In this document: piece by piece, positions 44,369-54,557 of the stretch
How the letters are laid out: every line of letters begins with the position of its first letter
How positions within the stretch are numbered: the stretch's first letter is position 1
From: Bisporella sp. PMI_857
Taxonomy: Eukaryota > Ascomycota > Leotiomycetes > Helotiales > Helotiaceae
Reading direction: 5' to 3'
Length of the DNA: 64,000 bases
Assembly: GCA_021307315.1 (NCBI GenBank)
Contig: JAJSPD010000009.1
Location: forward strand, 124,001 to 188,000
Made by a program: the position numbers and the translations under genes
Notes under the pieces: model-generated
The model's database searches: none
The model's input: only the letters and a program-made list of their open reading frames with translations
Told to the model about the DNA's origin: nothing

Positions 44369-45523
44369 TTTGATGCGTGGCGAAATTAAATGAGAGATTG
44401 GGTCGGGTAGAATGGGTTGTTGAGCTTGATTGTTGGGTATTGTTTAAGAGATTGCTTTGGATGCTGTGAAGAGCGAACTGATGATGATTAGATGTTTAGA
44501 AATCTAGAGGTATTAAATGCTTTCTTCCGTCTGGTTTAGGCATGTCCTTTGTCTTGGTTCTTCATATCAGAATGTGCTTGAAATAAAAGAATGCGAGGAA
44601 TCAATCCTGCCAGCTAGCGAAGAATCCACATGCTCTTCCTCCAAGCATGTATGAACGTTGAGCCTCTTCTCCGGGAGAAGTCTCCTGCATTGGATCAGGC
44701 TTGAACCACAGCACAGAAAGGCTTATTGCGAACCCTTGTTCACGCTAGGTTTCTTAAAATATCTGCTGCTCCGTGCTAGATACTATCTATTCCACACCAA
44801 TAAATTCTCTTGGTTTGTACCATATTACTGGCGGATACGTGTTACAAAGGAAGGTCGATAAGATGTACGACGAGAAGTTCAATTCAAAGCTTTGTAGGAT
44901 TAATATTTACATATTCGTATGGGTTCCTCGATTTTGAACTCAGCATTACGTTACTGGCCGAGGCTTAACAACTTAGCGGCTACTACTCCCATGCTTGTTG
45001 CTTCCTCAATAGCATGGTCTATTATTGGGCAGGTTGTCCTCGCTGATCGTCTCGTGACGAATGTCGACGATGAGAGGATTAGAAAACCACCAGGTAAATG
45101 TTGTAGCTCGCTGGTTTGGCCAGAGTGAACTTTGCTAGGCTATCATGCTCATGATCTGCTCTACCATATTGATATCATACCAAATCTCGAATTCGTGAAA
45201 ACGTCGGTCTGCAGTGGGATCAGATCGTTAAGGCTTATCGCAACAATCTCAACTGCGAACCATCTGATATGTTAAAGCCAAGCTATTAACTGAGTGCGGG
45301 GCTTATGGGCTGAGATCAGAGAAGTCAGAAGCAGGGGCTGAGTTGAATATCAATTTTGAGAATTACACTGTAGTAAAGCAGTATTTGCTACTAGAACTTG
45401 GTGCAAACCATGGGTATCTATCTCCTTCCGCCATGTCCTCCATTCCGTCCTCTTGGTGATTTTATAACCCTCCCACCGCCCTGCCCACTAGTTCCTCTCC
45501 GTTTCTCCTCCCCCAGCCCTTTT
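44369..45523. other. Intergenic, nothing recognised
   Basis: 1.15 kb with only small ORFs. The right end is the 3' flank of RRP12. Confidence 0.45.
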
Positions 45524-48500
45524 CTACCACTCGCGATCCCTCCTTTCCCTCCTCTCTGTCCGCCCGGCCCTAAACCCACCTTTCTTATCACCCCCAATCT
45601 GCTTCTTTACAGCCTTGACATCTTCATCGTCAAGTTCCATCTCATCATCCTCCTCCTCTGTTGCTCTCTTGTTCGAGAACTTCAGTCTTCCTCCACGTCC
45701 TCTTTGCACCGCGTCCCGCCCCTTCAACGCATTTACGTACGCTCCTACACCGCCCTCTTCCCCACCATCAGCAGGCGTATCTATCACCATCGCATCATCC
45801 TCTTCATCACCAAGGAGCAACTTCCCATCCAAGTCCGTCTTCGCCTTTGTTTTCTTTCCTGGCGTACGCTGCTTAAGAGGTTTTGTAGTCGAGATATTAG
45901 CCAGAGCTTTCCGGTCCAGCAGATCCAGTGGCTCATCCTCGTCTTCCACAATATACGTATTGCCGCCTTTCTTGTCTTTCCTGGATTTCTGACCAAGTTC
46001 CTCGAAATCCGAGCCAGAATCATCAGATGAATCATCGCTGCCATAAACCGCCTCATCATATTCGCTCTCGAAACGTCCTTTGCGTTTTGTTTCTTCCTCG
46101 TCGTCGCTATCATTTCCTCGAGAAGCCTTTCCTTCTGCTTTCCTCCGCTTCTTCTGCTCCTTTGTCTTCCGGATATGGGCTACGAGCTTGCGGTCTTTCT
46201 CCGGGGTATTCTTGTTCACCACATCCACTCCGTAGCGGCGGATCATGCGCTCGATAAGATGCTTGATTTTGGATTTGAAGGGTGGTTTAGGCTTCACCTC
46301 GTTCCACTTCATCAAATTCTCGATCAAAGTAGACAGTCGCGGGATCATGACTTCGGTGGGTAAGCTGATCACACAAACTTTGACTGCACCGAGAACACTG
46401 CGGACGATTTCGCGGTTGTTGGATGTAAGAAAGAGATCTAGAGTTTGAAGAAGTCCATCAAACGTTTCGGTACTGATCGACTCGCGGAAGTGATACAGAA
46501 TGCGTGTAAGAGCTGTGACAGATGCAGAGATCATATGTGGTGTACTACCTGCTAGACCGGCACTCACCATCATGATGTATTCGTCCAAGCTGGCAGTTTT
46601 CGGCGCTTCATCATCGGGCATGTGATCTACTTTGCTGATCTCGATTGTAGAACCAGCGGCAGCTACGATCTTGTCGCCCATTGAGATGAGGAGGTCGAAT
46701 GCGGTAGTTCTTGCGCGCTCGTTGATTTCTTTGCAGGATATGACAACCTCAGGAAGAATAGCTGGTATGAAGTGAAGAGAGTCATTAGGGAGGAATGATA
46801 CTAGTGCCGCAATGGCTGCCAATCTATCTCGCTTGGCAGGAGATGTAGCTTTTGATGCACTACTAAGGATTAGCTGTTGAAGTTCGGAGTTTCGTTCTTG
46901 CAGCGCAAGTCTGCCTAATTCTGACTCTGCAAGTCTTGGTATGAGCTTATATGATTTCTTTTGCAGTTGAGGGTCATCGTCTTTCATTATTATGACAGAT
47001 GCAATATTGAAGAGTGTGGCAAAACTCTCTCTTGGCAAGTAGATTGACATCGTGATGACCAAGTCCATAAGGGTGTGACTCGCAGGAGGCATTTTCTGCT
47101 CTTTTTGCTTTTGTTTTTCGGCCGGTGTCTGTGCACTGGTCTCTGCAATTGAAGACTCTAATGTTTTGGTCGCTACTTCGAACGTCTTAGCGAGTTCTGC
47201 TGGCGATGCAATGCTAAGGAAAGCATTGATACAATGCAGAATGTATGCTCGATATTGTGGCAACGTCTCGCTATAAACATTAAACAAGACGGCTAACATG
47301 TTAGGCGCGAACGTCGAGAGGTGGTCCAAATTCTTCTGAGCTACAGCCTTTGAGACTCTGCTCTGCAAGACGAGATCATCCTCGGTCTCGAGAGCAACTA
47401 TTGCCTTATTGGACTCGACCAACGTCTGAAGACCTTTGCATATGTCTGATCGCAGGTCAATTTTCAATTGATAGAGTAGATTTGCCAATAATTCAGCAAA
47501 TCCTTGATCAAAAGCCTCGGTGGAATCTAGCGGCAGGTCGCAGTATCCAGGGAAGAGTGCCCATATTTGCAGTACCAACGTTTCGAAAATCTTGATATCC
47601 ATTGTCTTCTCGGCATCCCCATGATCCAGAACTCGCTGAAACATGGTTTCGCTCAGAGGAATGAACTCTGTCTTGAAGTGTTGTAAATTTGTGTTGCTGA
47701 CATATTCGCGTAGAATGGGGAGCATCCATGCTCGACCAGGCTGGCCAGCTTTTGGCTTGGCCAAATTCAAAGGTAGGATTTTTAGAACACTCTCGGGTCC
47801 TATAGCACGAATAGCCGTTCCAATGACCTCATCTGCTTCTTTCTTTCCAGTAAATGACTCGTTCCCACGCAACTCCCCGATGGTCTTAACCACAGGAGCT
47901 AGAATAGGATCGGAAGTCCACCGGAGACCATCAAACATCGCACCCAAAACGTTGAATGTTTCCATCCATGCAGCTTGATATTTGACGCTCAGCAGGTCAA
48001 TGGCTCCTTTCGCGAGTTTTCCCAATACCTTCTCGTCATATACTGAAGGCTCCAGGAGTACAGAGTTAGGTATACAGTTTGCCATGAAAGATATCAAGCA
48101 TTCCGATGCAGAAACACGAATATTGTGTGAGGATGAAGCTAAGAACCCAGATATCATGTCAAAGAGCTCAGGTAATTTCTGGAATGTTTCCTCAGGTTCG
48201 ATCTGCGCAGATACATCATATCCTCTCGATATCACGGCGATCCAAGGAGGCAAAAGTTGGGAATCATTTTGTGATGGTCGGAGCTCTGAGATGACCTCGA
48301 GAAGTCTGGGGAGTTTTGATGAGGAAACCGAATTTGACATGCCTTCAAAAATGATCTCAAAGACCTCAAATGCCGCCATAGTTAAGTATTCGTTGCTAGA
48401 TTTGGATATGTTCAGTAGAACCTCGCACAAATCTTCAATCTTCTTGCTCGGCCATCCGCCAGAGGCTGAAGCAACGGTCTTTACCAATTGCAAAGCGTGA

Positions 48501-49213
48501 ATCAGAGCCGGCTCATGCTCAGCACCCCCGGCCTTCTTGTGTTTCTTAGCCTGGTTTGCTTGTGCTGCAAGGTCACTCAGGCTCCTCAGCGCTGTTTCTG
48601 CACACATGTCTGATGCTGGATGGTCCAAGGATGGACTCGGCGGGCCATTCTTGAGGACCTTTGTAATAGCATCTTGTGCCCGCTTTCTGATCTTCGGTCT
48701 CCTATCCACTGCCAGGTATACTAAACCAGCCAGTGCTCGACGTGGCCCTATAGCTGTCTGTGATAATTCCCAAGCTGTCCCATCCTGTGCGATCAGTATT
48801 GACTCAAAGCAACCTATCGATGGCCGGAGTAGCGGTGCATCTGCCTCGGGATATGTCAAGACCAGGGCGAGAAGTTCGAAGATCTTGGTGAATTTGGCCC
48901 TTAACAAGGCGGGAGGGGTATATGGTGTAACAACATCGAGAAGGTAGACAACGGAGGTGGCTAGGTCTTTATTAACAACGCCTTGAGGAGTAATGGCTTT
49001 TGGCAGAAGGGCAAGGAGAGCAGAGAAATATCCTGTGGGAGAGGCTTCGCCCAATGTTTCCTCGACGGCCTTCAAGATAATTGCATACTTTTTTCTGTCA
49101 GTGGTGGCCAAATGGCTGGGTGCCAAATGGCGGGAGTTCGTCGTTACCTGTTGTTGACTCTGGAGGTTTGGAGATTTGATCTTGTCCAGTTTTTCTTGAA
49201 GCGTCACAGACAT
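45524..49213 (-). CDS. RRP12: Ribosomal RNA-processing protein Rrp12
   Basis: The frame is open for 1,229 codons. A 60-nt in-frame intron (49147-49088, GTAACG...AAG) is likely, because splicing joins LQSQQQ to YAIILKAVEETL as in other Rrp12 proteins, leaving about 1,209 aa. The bulk is HEAT-repeat solenoid. Family blocks include LLPKAITPQGVVNKDLATSVVYLLDVVTP, RRPKIRKRAQDA, the NUC173-type central region, and NREIVRSVLGAVKVCVISLP. The C-terminus is acidic/basic and disordered (DDSDSGSDFEELG, then KGGFRAGRTERRERRDREW). Rrp12 is a nucleolar and export factor for 40S and 60S precursors. The gene is intact and of full length. Confidence 0.95.
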   Translation of the reverse strand: MSVTLQEKLDKIKSPNLQSQQQVTTNSRHLAPSHLATTDRKKYAIILKAVEETLGEASPTGYFSALLALLPKAITPQGVVNKDLATSVVYLLDVVTPYTPPALLRAKFTKIFELLALVLTYPEADAPLLRPSIGCFESILIAQDGTAWELSQTAIGPRRALAGLVYLAVDRRPKIRKRAQDAITKVLKNGPPSPSLDHPASDMCAETALRSLSDLAAQANQAKKHKKAGGAEHEPALIHALQLVKTVASASGGWPSKKIEDLCEVLLNISKSSNEYLTMAAFEVFEIIFEGMSNSVSSSKLPRLLEVISELRPSQNDSQLLPPWIAVISRGYDVSAQIEPEETFQKLPELFDMISGFLASSSHNIRVSASECLISFMANCIPNSVLLEPSVYDEKVLGKLAKGAIDLLSVKYQAAWMETFNVLGAMFDGLRWTSDPILAPVVKTIGELRGNESFTGKKEADEVIGTAIRAIGPESVLKILPLNLAKPKAGQPGRAWMLPILREYVSNTNLQHFKTEFIPLSETMFQRVLDHGDAEKTMDIKIFETLVLQIWALFPGYCDLPLDSTEAFDQGFAELLANLLYQLKIDLRSDICKGLQTLVESNKAIVALETEDDLVLQSRVSKAVAQKNLDHLSTFAPNMLAVLFNVYSETLPQYRAYILHCINAFLSIASPAELAKTFEVATKTLESSIAETSAQTPAEKQKQKEQKMPPASHTLMDLVITMSIYLPRESFATLFNIASVIIMKDDDPQLQKKSYKLIPRLAESELGRLALQERNSELQQLILSSASKATSPAKRDRLAAIAALVSFLPNDSLHFIPAILPEVVISCKEINERARTTAFDLLISMGDKIVAAAGSTIEISKVDHMPDDEAPKTASLDEYIMMVSAGLAGSTPHMISASVTALTRILYHFRESISTETFDGLLQTLDLFLTSNNREIVRSVLGAVKVCVISLPTEVMIPRLSTLIENLMKWNEVKPKPPFKSKIKHLIERMIRRYGVDVVNKNTPEKDRKLVAHIRKTKEQKKRRKAEGKASRGNDSDDEEETKRKGRFESEYDEAVYGSDDSSDDSGSDFEELGQKSRKDKKGGNTYIVEDEDEPLDLLDRKALANISTTKPLKQRTPGKKTKAKTDLDGKLLLGDEEDDAMVIDTPADGGEEGGVGAYVNALKGRDAVQRGRGGRLKFSNKRATEEEDDEMELDDEDVKAVKKQIGGDKKGGFRAGRTERRERRDREW

Positions 49214-49948
49214 CTTGAGGGATGCTGTGCGGGTACTCGAGAGGGAGGGCGGTCAGAGTTCCTCTTCAAGGCAACATTGGGGAGATTTCTTTTGAAGACA
49301 TTTTTTTATTGTTACCCTTATCGCTTATCGAGGGGGAATCTGTGTGTAGGCTCACACCATAAACGTGATAAGGTGACACTGCCATTGCGGGGAGATGACA
49401 TAATCAAACCTGGTTCATTCCATTGTCAACAACAAACATCATTTCTGCTGCTTTTCTCTGTTTTTAAATGATTTCGTCCCATTCATTCCCACAGCTAAAC
49501 CTCAAAAATAAGGTCAAAAGGTTCACCTATTCAAACAACTGAAGATATACTAATTACCCGGATTCACCAAACAACCACCCTATTGGAGCTATTTGATCCC
49601 TCTTTGCTCGCATGTCCTTATTAGGACTGGCGTCTTTCTTGCAAGTTCCCTGGGCCAACCATTGTAAAGAAGGTCCCAGAAGATCATGGTTGTGAAGACG
49701 AGCTCATTTCTGCAAACATCTCCCTTTCCTCTTCATTACATATTCTTGTAAAACATCCATCCCCACTTTCCCTCTTCTTGTCTCTCCTTTCGACGTTTTC
49801 AATCAAAGGATCTAGGTTCCGCTTGATATTCAGTTATCCGGCTCTTCCCCCCCACCTAGATTTCGTCATACAGCGCGGCTCAACTGCTGCCTCCCAACTT
49901 TCACAACCAATTCTTCCTCAGCAACCTTTGAACCGGCGTTCATTCAAG
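49214..49948. promoter_or_regulatory. Bidirectional promoter region, RRP12 / ER thioredoxin-like gene
   Basis: 735 bp between two divergent start codons. Near the right-hand gene it is pyrimidine-rich (CT-rich, about 49,720-49,800), as often seen near fungal transcription starts. The in-frame upstream extension of the right gene (from 49778) lacks a signal peptide and is probably 5' UTR. Confidence 0.5.
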
Positions 49949-50857
49949 ATGCGCTTCTCTCTACTCGCCATTGCAGCTCTTCCGCTGCTCGCGACAGCCA
50001 CTGAATATGAGTCGCCTCTTGACCAAGCAAAAGCGCAAGCGCAATACTACTTTAACAAGTTCGCTTCATTTATCCCCAATCCAAGTCGCGCGCACACCGT
50101 CAACGACGCCCATGCTGCAGCTGCGAAGGTTGGTGGAAAGGCTCTATCAATCTTGACTCTGAGCGACTGGAGGCAGACAATTCTTAGCAGCGTCAAGCCT
50201 ACTTCCACTACACCTGAGGAATGGTGGATCCTCATCACTGGCGGAAACAGGACTTGCTTTGGGCATTGCGGAAAGGTTGAGACGGCTTTCAATGAATCTG
50301 CAGCCTTGTTCGCGATCAATCCAACCGCACCTCATCTTGCTTATTTGAACTGTGAGAACCAACCTGTTCTCTGCAACTCCTGGGGAGCTGGGCCTCCATC
50401 TCTGTGGATCGTACACGCCGCCGCTCCGCCTGCGCCTGTTGACATCCGATCGATATATTTGAACACTACAACAACAAATATTAAGACCTTCACCGATCTG
50501 CATGCTAGCAAGAGCTGGAAGGACACCCCGCTTCGTGACGGCTGGTTCCATCCATTTAATGGGCCACTTGCCGAATATGGTCTGGCAGTGCCTTTGGGAT
50601 ATGTACTCTGGGTTTTCGCAACAGTTCCAAGCTGGGTTTTCATGATCGGTATCTCTTTCATCAGCAGAAATATTATGTAGGTCTTCTACCAGAAACTAGA
50701 GTGCGCAATGAATATTAACGCAGAACAGGGGCAAGCGTGCTTTCCCTCCTCAAGGGGCTCCCCAGGGACGTGCTCCGGCCGCAGCTCCGGCTGGAACTGG
50801 TGCAAGGGTATGTTTTGTCTCTGGACCTACAAAATGGCAACTAACTTCAAATAGTAA
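49949..50857 (+). CDS. ER membrane thioredoxin-like protein (fungal conserved)
   Basis: Three exons (49949-50676, 50729-50807, and the stop codon at 50855-50857) give 269 aa. MRFSLLAIAALPLLATATEY is a signal peptide. A thioredoxin-fold-like luminal domain follows: SILTLSDWRQTI, WWILITGGNRTCFGHC (GGN-x2-C-x3-C in the place of a CxxC site), FAINPTAPHLAYLNC, and NQPVLCNSW. A transmembrane helix (VPLGYVLWVFATVPSWVFMIGISFI) and a short Arg/Pro/Ala-rich tail follow. The final intron separates the last sense codon from the stop. The protein resembles a widespread fungal ER membrane protein with atypical thioredoxin fold. Oxidoreductase activity is unproven. Confidence 0.8.
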
Positions 50858-51188
50858 AATGCCCATCTACTGTCTTGGACCTCACATAAAGGAAGGATTT
50901 CTATATAATTGTGCGGAATGACAGCTATATCTATTTAACCTCTTAGTATATTGAAACAAAATCGTATTATCAGTACAGAGCAGATGTGCGATGCCGTCAA
51001 ACCCAAGTGAAGTCATCTGGCAGGGTATACGTAGTATTTAAAGTAATACTTAGATGTATTTTGTTCTCATTATCCTATAACGCCAGATCTTCCGTTCCCA
51101 GGGTATCGTCAACCAAAAAAAAAGTTCCATCCATGATCTTCCATCTCCAATCTTATCAACTTCCACCCTGATCGCGCCGAACGCTTCA
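50858..51188. other. Convergent intergenic region
   Basis: 3' flanks of two convergent genes. No other feature was seen. Confidence 0.5.
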
Positions 51189-51793
51189 TTATTGTCCAGC
51201 ACTTTCCAGGCGTCCCAAACCTTCCAGTACCTGTTCTCTCAATTCCTTGTTCATAAACTTGCCATATCTCAAATCGCTCAAACTCCCCACCGTAGCCCTG
51301 ATCTCCTCCTCCAGTTGCGCGATCTCCTCTTCCATCCTCCGCACCTCATCATCCACATCTTCCACCGCAGACTCCATAGCTGGTATAATGCTCGTCAAAG
51401 AATGCGGGTTCGAGGCGGGAAGGTTAGAAGTCTGGCCGAAGAGCTACTCGGAAGTGCTGATTAGCGTCCGGCTCCACAGAGCTTGCAGTGGTCTCCTACC
51501 TGTTGCTCAATCAACGCCTCATCATCTCCCTCCTCCTCTCGCTCCCTTCTACTCCGTCTGACGACCCTCCTCTGTGCGTTCCCGCGCTTGACTTCTTGCT
51601 GTATGTTCCGCTCTACCTGGTCCGTGATGCGCGCGCGAGAGAGTTGTAGGTCTCGGTAGAGGGTGCGGATGTGCGGTGATGATTGCTGCGGCTTGGGAAA
51701 GAGACTTGTGAATCGCGATAGGGAGATGATTGAAGGGAGAGGTGCGGGGGTTAGGAGAAAGGATTGGAGGAGGGTGGATTCCGTTGGTGACAT
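51189..51793 (-). CDS. Inner kinetochore subunit Cnl2/Nkp2
   Basis: Two exons (51793-51500, 51443-51189) give 182 aa. It begins SPTESTLLQSFLLTPAPLPSIISL, the signature start of Cnl2/NKP2 proteins, and continues FTSLFPKPQQSSPHIRTLYRDLQ. A basic segment (VKRGNAQRRVVRRSRR), LFGQTSN and a heptad-rich helix follow (VEDVDDEVRRMEEEIAQL, then TVGSLSDLRYGKF and LREQVLEGLGRLE). Nkp2 forms a coiled-coil dimer with Nkp1 and attaches to the COMA/CCAN complex at centromeres. Another COMA-type protein (CENP-Q/Fta7) is coded 9 kb away at 60,397. Confidence 0.88.
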
Positions 51794-52184
51794 TTTGGAG
51801 TATTTGAGAAAAGGCGTAGCAAGGTTTTGAGAAGGCTGGCTGGTATTTCTGGTAGGTAGCAGGTATCGATTTGGGCTTTGTGCTCCTGAATTGGTGTATT
51901 AACAGCCTTTGCGCATCTCCATGAAAGAGACTAGCTGACTTAAAGGCAATTGAAAGTATTTATTTCTGTCTTTACTTGAAGAACTGAGGGCAAGCGCGGC
52001 TCTAGAATCCTTGTTAACGCGCCTCAACGCGCTTTTTAGTGGGTCCAGTCTTTATCGTTAAACTCATCTGGGGTTGATTGTGATCATTTTCAATATATCA
52101 ATCTTCACGTTCGACTTACAGAGACTCAACTTGCTGAGGAAACCTTGCCGTATACAACACACGGAACGCCAGGATCTTGTAACC
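51794..52184. promoter_or_regulatory. Bidirectional promoter region, Nkp2 / Eaf3
   Basis: 391 bp between divergent start codons with no ORF. It serves as the upstream region for both genes. Confidence 0.5.
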
Positions 52185-54557
52185 ATGGCGCCATCAAAGA
52201 AGTCGGAAGCTCCATTTAGCAAGGACGAGCGGGTCTTATGTTTCCATCACGATATGCTTTATGAGGCGAAGGTGCTGGACTCAAGACCAACCGAGGACAA
52301 GGAATCATGGCAATATCGCATCCATTATAAAGGATGGAAGAATACTGTGAGTCTAGCCCTTCTTAACAATATCCTTCTCTATAAGAAATACTTGGTTTCT
52401 ATACGATCAATCAGGTTTAATATCTAGCCTTGATGAGCGAAATATCTGCATCTTCAAGCAGTCACCTAATATTCTCTTGGCCCTCGGCTCTCTCAATCTA
52501 AACTTTCACAATGTAAATCAAATCTCTATCAAATACACACTCTGACTTTCTCAACATAGTGGGACGACTGGGTTCCTCAGGACAGAGTTCGAAAGTTCAC
52601 GGATGAGAACAAGGAGCTCGCGGCCCAGCTTCACAACCAAATGAAGTCTTTACAGCAAAAGGGTCCAAAGGCCCTTGCTGGAAAGAAAGGCGTGAAGAAC
52701 GGCTCAGAGTTTGGCACCCCTCGAGGAAGTGAAGAGCGTAATGCAGGAACTACCCAGACCGGACGAGGACGGGGAAGAAATGCACGAGACATGGACCTTG
52801 AATCTGTAAGTTGTTCTCCTTTTTCTCACTTTTTTTTTCAATCAAGCTTTGGAGTATTGTCCTTTGCTATGGCAGCGAGAATTGGGTTTTTAAGCGGGCG
52901 GTCACGTTCACGGATAGGGGCATCAAGGCTTGGCAGAGTATATCTTCCTCTTTCGACTGTTTGGGAAGGGAAGGCTGCGCACGAACCATTTATGAATCAC
53001 AACAACAATGAATTCTCCTTTTATGAGATAAGTTTTTCCGATACAGTAGACATCCTAGAGCTCCGTTGTGTCAGGGAAAGACAAATCTGCTGTGGAGCAT
53101 TCACCTTCAACCTCTCCGTTAGTTGAAAGCCCACCTACCCTCACCTACACCTTCAAATATGTCGCCCTCAATACGAGTTCTCTCCAAGCGTGTTCAAGCA
53201 TCTTCTAGCAGCGATAACTCGTCGCCTTCATCAGTTACTGTGAGTTTTGCCAACTAATGCCTTTTATTGCACAACTTCTAATTTATTAGCTTTCCCCAAC
53301 CAGCGGCCTCGTTATTACCCATGGCCTTGCTGATATCCCGTCCCCAGCTCGGAAAACCAGAGCCCAAGTTGCCGAAGGAGGAGCAATCCCTGCATGGGCT
53401 GATCCTAAGCGCAAAGAATTTGACACTGTCCGATTCCTTGAGTCAAAATATTCTGAAGTTCCCGATAACCTGCTCGGCCGTCCGCCAAAAGACCACCAGT
53501 ATATCAAATACGGCAGGAAGAACTGGTCTTGCGGAACAGTCGAAGCAGAATCCCTCCATCCAAAGCTAGCTGCCCATGTTAAGGATGGCACCGACACGTG
53601 GTCTCTCAGACAATACTATGCTGGCGGAGCTGATGTTGTTATCCCTCCAATTGCTGGTATCGCATCAGAGGATCCAAGGGACCATGATCTTCTTGCTGGT
53701 GATCCCTATAGTAGCGATGACACATACAACAATAGCTTTCCCAGAGATGTTTCCTTGACTGCTGAGCTATTGACTTCACCCGAGCAAGGTGCCGCTGGAT
53801 TCAAACGAAGCAGCAGCTTAGAGGACCTCTCTCTCGCTGCCATTAATGGTACTAATGATACATTGGCAACAAGACTAACTCGTAAAATCACTACAGGAAG
53901 AAGCATTTCTCCATCGACCTTCCGTCAAAATCCCTATTCCCGATCATATCAAAGCCATGCTCGTCGACGACTGGGAGAACGTGACCAAGAATCTCCAGCT
54001 CGTTCCACTTCCACATCCGCACCCCGTCAAAGAAATCCTCGACGATTATCTTGAATACGAAAAACCAAGGCGTGAGAAGGGAAGCGCGCAGGCTGATCTT
54101 TTAGACGAAGTGGTTGCTGGACTGCTTGAGTATTTTGACAAGTGCTTGGGTCGTATCTTGCTTTACAGGTAGGCCACTATCAGTTACGATTTCTTAGTGC
54201 CAGCCTAACACTTACTCAGATTTGAGCGGGAACAATACCTCGAAGTTCGCAAGGAGTGGGCCAGCAAAGAGTCTAAGCTCTATCAGAAAACAGCCTTGGA
54301 CACCTATGGCGCTGAACATTTATGCCGTCTTCTCGGCAAGTCACATTCTTTGTCCTGGTTCTGATTTAAACTAACAACTTGCAGTCTCACTCCCAGAACT
54401 CATCGCCCAGACCAATATGGACCAACAGTCGATCAATCGTCTCCGCGAGGAGCTCCAAAAGCTAGCAAACTGGCTCGGCCGCAACGCTGTTAGCTATTTC
54501 GTCAGCGAGTATGAGACACCATCTCAACTGTATATCGAGAAGGCGCGTGGCGTTTAA
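52185..54557 (+). CDS. EAF3: Chromatin protein Eaf3 (MRG15 family)
   Basis: Five exons (52185-52346, 52560-52805, 53897-54168, 54220-54335, 54385-54557) give 322 aa. The chromodomain-like barrel spans residues 12-75 (KDERVLCFHHDMLYEAKV, YRIHYKGWKNT, WDDWVPQDRVRKF). A Lys/Gly/Arg-rich linker leads to the MRG domain (about 137-322): FLHRPSVKIPIPDHIKAML, DDWENVTKNLQLVPLP, LLEYFDKCLGRILLYRFE, HLCRLLVSLPELI and LQKLANWLGRN. Eaf3 belongs to the NuA4 acetyltransferase and Rpd3S deacetylase complexes and reads H3K36 methylation. Intron 2 is 1,091 nt, about 20 times the local norm, and holds an open frame. Intron 4 uses a GC donor (G|GCAAGT). Confidence 0.93.
53162..53896 (+). other. Long open frame inside Eaf3 intron 2 (possible nested gene or alternative exon)
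   Basis: An ATG at 53162 opens MSPSIRVLSKRVQASSSSDN and reaches SSVT before a GTGAGT donor. After an AG at about 53290 a frame stays open for about 200 codons: LVITHGLADIPSPARK, AIPAWADPKRKEFDTVRFLE, DNLLGRPPKDHQYIKYGRKN, WSLRQYYAGGADVVIPPIAG, FKRSSSLEDLSLAAINGT. It runs into Eaf3 exon 3 in a different frame and stops at 54054. The translation has balanced, protein-like composition while other frames have stops. I recognise no family. Options are a nested gene, an inserted gene fragment, or an alternative transcript; chance is less likely. Confidence 0.4.

Noticed and set aside
45398..49471. Many long plus-strand ORFs opposite RRP12
   Set aside because: They are shadows of the 1,229-codon RRP12 frame on the other strand.
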